Assembly: GCF_016598615.1 (NCBI RefSeq)
Contig: NZ_CP066831.1
Coordinates: 1,302,001-1,366,000 of the forward strand
DNA: 64,000 bases
Source: Streptomyces liliifuscus
Lineage (GTDB): Bacteria > Actinomycetota > Actinomycetes > Streptomycetales > Streptomycetaceae
Direction: 5' to 3'
In this document: positions 60,933-64,000 of the stretch, in pieces
Layout of the letters: each line of letters opens with the position of its first letter
Numbering within the stretch: the stretch's first letter is position 1
Position numbers and translations under genes: made by a program
The notes under the pieces: model-generated
Databases searched by the model: none
What the model was told of the DNA's origin: nothing
Seen by the model: the letters and a program-made list of their open reading frames with translations, nothing else

Positions 60933-62189
60933 GTGGCTCATCTGTTGGTGGTCGAGAGCTGGGTCGGGTCGATGAGCAGACTGCTGCCACGGGCGATCCG
61001 GGAGGGCGGGCACGAGTTCACGTTCCTCACCCGCGATCTGCACCACTACCTGCGCTCCGCCCCGGAGGGCACGGCCCACCCCCTGCTCGCGGCCCGAAAT
61101 GTACTGACCGCCGACACGAACGACGTCGACGCGCTGCTGCCGGAAATCGAGCGCCTGCACGGGGTCCTCGGCTTCGACGGGGTGGTCACGTCCTGCGACT
61201 ACTACCTGCCGACCGTGGCCCGCGTCGCCGCCCGGCTGGGGCTCCCCGGCCCCACGCCGGAGTCGGTGGAGAACGCCTGCCGCAAGGACACGACCCGCCG
61301 CGTTCTCGGCGAGGCCGGCGTCCCCGGCCCGCGTTTCGCCGTCTGCGCCGACCGGGCGGAGGCGGAGGAGGCCGCGCGGGAGCTCGGCTTTCCGCTGGTG
61401 GTCAAGCCGGTCGACCTGTGCGCGGGCATGTTCGTGCGGCGCGTGGACGACGAGCGCGAGCTGGCGGACGCCTGTCGGGCGATCGCGGACTTCCCGGTGA
61501 ACGCCCGCGGCCAGGTCCGGGCACCCGTCCTCCTGCTCGAAGAACTCCTCGACGGGCCCGAGGTCAGCGTGGAGACCGTGTCGTTCGACGGCACGACCCA
61601 TGTGGTGGGCGTGACCGACAAGAGCGTCGGCGGAGCACCCGCGTTCATCGAGACGGGCCATATGTTCCCGGCCGCGCTCGCTCCGGCCGACACCGAGGCC
61701 GCCCAGGACACCGCGGTGCAGGCGATCAAGGCGCTCGGCCTCGACTCCGTGGTCGCCCACACCGAGATCAAGCTCACCGCCGCCGGTCCACGCCTTGTCG
61801 AGGTCAACCCCCGCCCGGCCGGAAACCGCATCACCGAGCTGATCCGGCACGTCACCGGCCTCGACCTGGCCGCGGCCTGCGTCGACGTGGCTCTCGGCCG
61901 CACCCCCGACCTGCGCCGGAGCGACACCGGGCTGCGCAGCGCCGCTGTCGGCTTCCTGGTGCCGGACACCGCGGGGACGTTGGAGTCGATCGACGGCTGC
62001 GATCAAGTGCGGGGCGCCCAGAGCGTGTTGGAGGTCCAGCTCGCCGAGCCGGGGCGGGTGGTCAAGGCCGCGGGGAGCAACAACGAGTACCTCGGCCATG
62101 TGATGGCGGGTGACGCGGAAGGGCTCGGGGCACGTGCCCGTGTCGAGTCGCTGCTGTCCGGGCTGCGACCGCGAGTGAGCGCCCGATGA
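60933..62189 (+). CDS. ATP-grasp ligase (carboxylate-amine/thiol ligase)
   Basis: 418 residues from the GTG at 60933 with AAAGGGGAG just upstream; the in-frame ATG at 60915 overlaps that site. Three ATP-grasp subdomains are visible: preATP-grasp (1-115), ATP-binding lid with Lys158 (PLVVKPVDLCAG) and LLEELLDGPEVSVE (201-214), and metal ligands Glu290, Asn292 and Arg294 in VEVNPRPAGNR. It should activate a carboxylate as acyl phosphate and join it to an amine. It heads an operon with overlapping stops and starts, behind a Fur/Zur-like box. Confidence 0.88.
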   Translation: MAHLLVVESWVGSMSRLLPRAIREGGHEFTFLTRDLHHYLRSAPEGTAHPLLAARNVLTADTNDVDALLPEIERLHGVLGFDGVVTSCDYYLPTVARVAARLGLPGPTPESVENACRKDTTRRVLGEAGVPGPRFAVCADRAEAEEAARELGFPLVVKPVDLCAGMFVRRVDDERELADACRAIADFPVNARGQVRAPVLLLEELLDGPEVSVETVSFDGTTHVVGVTDKSVGGAPAFIETGHMFPAALAPADTEAAQDTAVQAIKALGLDSVVAHTEIKLTAAGPRLVEVNPRPAGNRITELIRHVTGLDLAAACVDVALGRTPDLRRSDTGLRSAAVGFLVPDTAGTLESIDGCDQVRGAQSVLEVQLAEPGRVVKAAGSNNEYLGHVMAGDAEGLGARARVESLLSGLRPRVSAR

Positions 62190-63139
62190 GCGGGGCGGTC
62201 GGCGCGGGGGCAGCGGCTCCCGCCGTCCAGAAAAGGGCAGCCCCGGCCTCGTACGACGACCTGGTGAGCCGTGTCCTGGCCGGCCGGCTCGGTCCGGACC
62301 CCCGCACTCTGCACATCGCCGTGGCGTTCACCACCAGTCAGGTCGTACGTCATGACGGGCGTCGCGGCGGATATCGCAACGAGGTGCTGAGCCTGCGCCT
62401 CGACAGGGCCGTCGGCTCGTGCGCGGTGGAACCGGGTGCGCTGTCCGCAGGCGCGGTGGACGACTGTGTCGGCGCGGATGTGGCGTGGCTGCTGGAGCAT
62501 CCGCTGACGCCGGTCAGGGTGGCGGCGCTCGACGCGTATCTGATGCACGTCGCTCCGCACACGCCCGAGAACGGGGCACTCCCCCACCCACTGCCCGCCG
62601 GGAGCTCCCTGGAGAAGTCCCGCGCACGGGCGAAGGCCGTCGTCGAGCTGCTGGACGTCCGGCCGGGACAGACCGTACTCGTCGTCGGCGTCGTCAACTC
62701 CCTTCTGGAGGCACTCCGTTCACGTGGAATCCCATACATACCGTGCGACCTCAAGGGTGGCCGGACGGAGTGGGGCGAGCCGATCGTGACGGACGCCCTC
62801 GCCGAACTCGACCGCTGTGATGCCGTGTTGGCGTCCGGTATGACGCTCGGCAACGGGTCCTTCGAGCCGTTGCGGGAGCACGCCCTGCGCGCCGACAAGC
62901 AGTTGGTGATGTTCGCGCAGACGGGAAGTGCCGTGCTGCCGCGTCTCCTCGGCGCCGGAGTGAGCGCGGTGTGCGCGGAGCCGTACCCGTTCTTCTGGCT
63001 TGACGGCGGTCCTGGTGTCATCCACCGCTACGGACACGGACACGTGCACCGGCAAGAACATGCGCATGGGCATGGGCATGGCCACGAGTCCGGTCGCCCG
63101 TCCGGACATCGCGACGGCTCTACGGAGGCCGCGCTGTGA
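62186..63139 (+). CDS. DUF364-like (putative heavy-metal chelation) Rossmann protein with His-rich tail
   Basis: 317 residues, with the ATG overlapping the previous stop by 4 nt. The N-terminal part (about 22-150) resembles DUF4213. The C-terminal Rossmann-like domain (DUF364, 155-275) has LDVRPGQTVLVVGVVNSLLE, CDAVLASGMTLGNGSFEPL and a VCAEPYPFFWLDGG end. The last 38 residues have ten His (280, 284, 286, 288, 292, 294, 296, 298, 300, 308), in runs such as HGHVHRQEHAHGHGHGH, a metal-binding tail. It may hold, insert or sense a metal, or be the biosynthetic enzyme itself. Confidence 0.8.
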   Translation: MSGAVGAGAAAPAVQKRAAPASYDDLVSRVLAGRLGPDPRTLHIAVAFTTSQVVRHDGRRGGYRNEVLSLRLDRAVGSCAVEPGALSAGAVDDCVGADVAWLLEHPLTPVRVAALDAYLMHVAPHTPENGALPHPLPAGSSLEKSRARAKAVVELLDVRPGQTVLVVGVVNSLLEALRSRGIPYIPCDLKGGRTEWGEPIVTDALAELDRCDAVLASGMTLGNGSFEPLREHALRADKQLVMFAQTGSAVLPRLLGAGVSAVCAEPYPFFWLDGGPGVIHRYGHGHVHRQEHAHGHGHGHESGRPSGHRDGSTEAAL

Positions 63140-64000
63140 CGACGGCCGCGCTGCGTCCCCTCACCGCCAACCCCGATCTCCTCGCGCTCCTCGGCCGCAC
63201 CCCGCTGGCCCGGGTGACCACCGATCTGCCGTGCCCCCAGCCCGGTTTCTGGGCCAAGCTCGAAGGGCTCGGCGCCGGTGGGATGAAGGCGCGGGCCGCC
63301 GTCTCGATGCTGCTCGGCGCCCGCGAGCGGGGTGAACTGCGGCCCGGCGCACCGGTGGTGGAGTCCACCTCTGGGACGCTCGGGATCGGTCTTGCCTTCG
63401 CAGGACAGGCTCTCGGGCATCCCATCGTGCTGGTCGGCGACACCGAACTGGAGCCGTCCATGCGGCAGTTGCTGCGCACGTACGGAGTCAGTCTGGAACT
63501 CGTCGACCGTCCGGCGGCCGTGGGCGGCTGGCAGGCGGCGCGGCTGGCCCGGCTGCGGGAGCTGCTCGCGGTGCTGCCGGACGCGTACTGGCCCGACCAG
63601 TACAACAACCCCGACAACATCGCCGGGTACGCCTCGCTCGCCGCCGAACTCGCCACCCAGCTGGACCACTTGGACGTCCTGGTGTGCAGTGTCGGCACGG
63701 GCGGTCACAGTGCCGGGGTGGTGGGGCCCTTGCGCAGACACTGGCCGGGGCTGCGTCTGATCGGTGTGGACGCCACCGGCTCCACGATCTTCGGCCAGCC
63801 CGCCAGACCCCGCCTGATGCGCGGCCTGGGGAGCAGCATCCATCCGCGCAATGTGGCGTACGAGGCGTTCGACGAGGTGCACTGGGTCGGTCCGGCCGAG
63901 TCGGCAGACGCCTGTCGACGCCTCGCTCGCGGCAGCTTCGTCAGCGGCGGGTGGAGTACCGGAGCGGTCGCACTCGTCTCGGCATGGGCCGCCCGCGTCC
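63136..64000 (+). CDS. Cysteine-synthase-like PLP enzyme (SbnA-type), 3' truncated by window edge
   Basis: At least 288 residues from a GTG overlapping the previous stop by 4 nt (GTGA), with no stop before the window end. Fold-type II PLP motifs: Lys51 in EGLGAGGMKARAA, the PLP-phosphate loop VGTGGHSAG (186-194), and a substrate loop TSGTLG (78-83) in place of the usual TSGNTG. PDQYNNPDNIAGYASLAAEL resembles the family's QFxNPxNxxxH segment. Relatives such as SbnA build diaminopropionate-type amino acids for siderophores. The exact reaction here is unknown. Confidence 0.85.
   Translation, partial: MTTAALRPLTANPDLLALLGRTPLARVTTDLPCPQPGFWAKLEGLGAGGMKARAAVSMLLGARERGELRPGAPVVESTSGTLGIGLAFAGQALGHPIVLVGDTELEPSMRQLLRTYGVSLELVDRPAAVGGWQAARLARLRELLAVLPDAYWPDQYNNPDNIAGYASLAAELATQLDHLDVLVCSVGTGGHSAGVVGPLRRHWPGLRLIGVDATGSTIFGQPARPRLMRGLGSSIHPRNVAYEAFDEVHWVGPAESADACRRLARGSFVSGGWSTGAVALVSAWAARV

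Overview
The window is high-GC actinobacterial DNA, almost certainly from a Streptomyces chromosome. Codon third positions are strongly GC-biased, many starts are GTG or TTG, and several genes look leaderless. Typical Streptomyces families are present: WhiJ-like/DUF397 pairs, large LAL regulators, PF04672 methyltransferases, secreted glycosidases and a streptogrisin-type protease. I see no rRNA, tRNA, CRISPR array, insertion sequence or prophage. It reads as chromosomal-arm-like accessory and regulatory DNA with many small operons.

Layout. 1-2276 is the 3' part of a LuxR-type regulator. 2351-3712 is a BlaI/M56 sensor-protease pair with a BlaI-type palindrome upstream, facing terD (3899-4474). 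4588-5608 holds a membrane protein and a TatA-like protein. 5624-10415 holds an antigen-85-like esterase, an ABC exporter and a NarL-type two-component system. 10495-16894 is a run of small metabolic genes: a LysR-type effector domain without HTH, DUF5997, an AAA ATPase, a luciferase-like oxidoreductase, GNAT, a PF04672 methyltransferase, VOC, DUF4287 and a HEAT-repeat protein. 17171-19529 is a response regulator with a PAS/hybrid kinase. 21375-24820 is an envelope-type two-component system next to an L,D-transpeptidase lipoprotein.

25132-30604 is a secreted-enzyme island: GH10 xylanase with CBM2, S1 protease and GH92 mannosidase. A GH78 rhamnosidase with a Tat signal lies at 54845-58132. Recognisable operator-like palindromes (GAAAC/GTTTC type, a CebR-like box and a LacI-type box) precede three of these. 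31674-35139 is a three-gene operon: receiver fused to a thioredoxin-reductase-like flavoprotein, a cyclic-nucleotide-binding-domain histidine kinase, and a UBP-type zinc finger protein. 35386-38406 and 52006-54606 are two further LAL regulators. 38480-42000 is a taurine/sulfonate/nitrate-type ABC importer, divergent from a PaaX-family regulator. 43309-50404 is regulatory: DUF6624, an anti-sigma-like ATPase, an SDR enzyme, an NsdA-like TPR regulator, a WhiJ-like/DUF397 pair, a degenerate thymidylate-kinase-like protein and a second PF04672 methyltransferase.

The right end (60933-64000, running out of the window) is the most interesting locus. It is an overlapping operon of an ATP-grasp ligase, a DUF364-like Rossmann protein with a histidine-rich tail, and a cysteine-synthase-like PLP enzyme. 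A Fur/Zur-type inverted repeat lies between the -35 and -10 of its promoter. I infer a metal-repressed pathway that makes a small amino-acid-derived metal chelator. Nothing here proves this, because the rest of the operon is outside the window.
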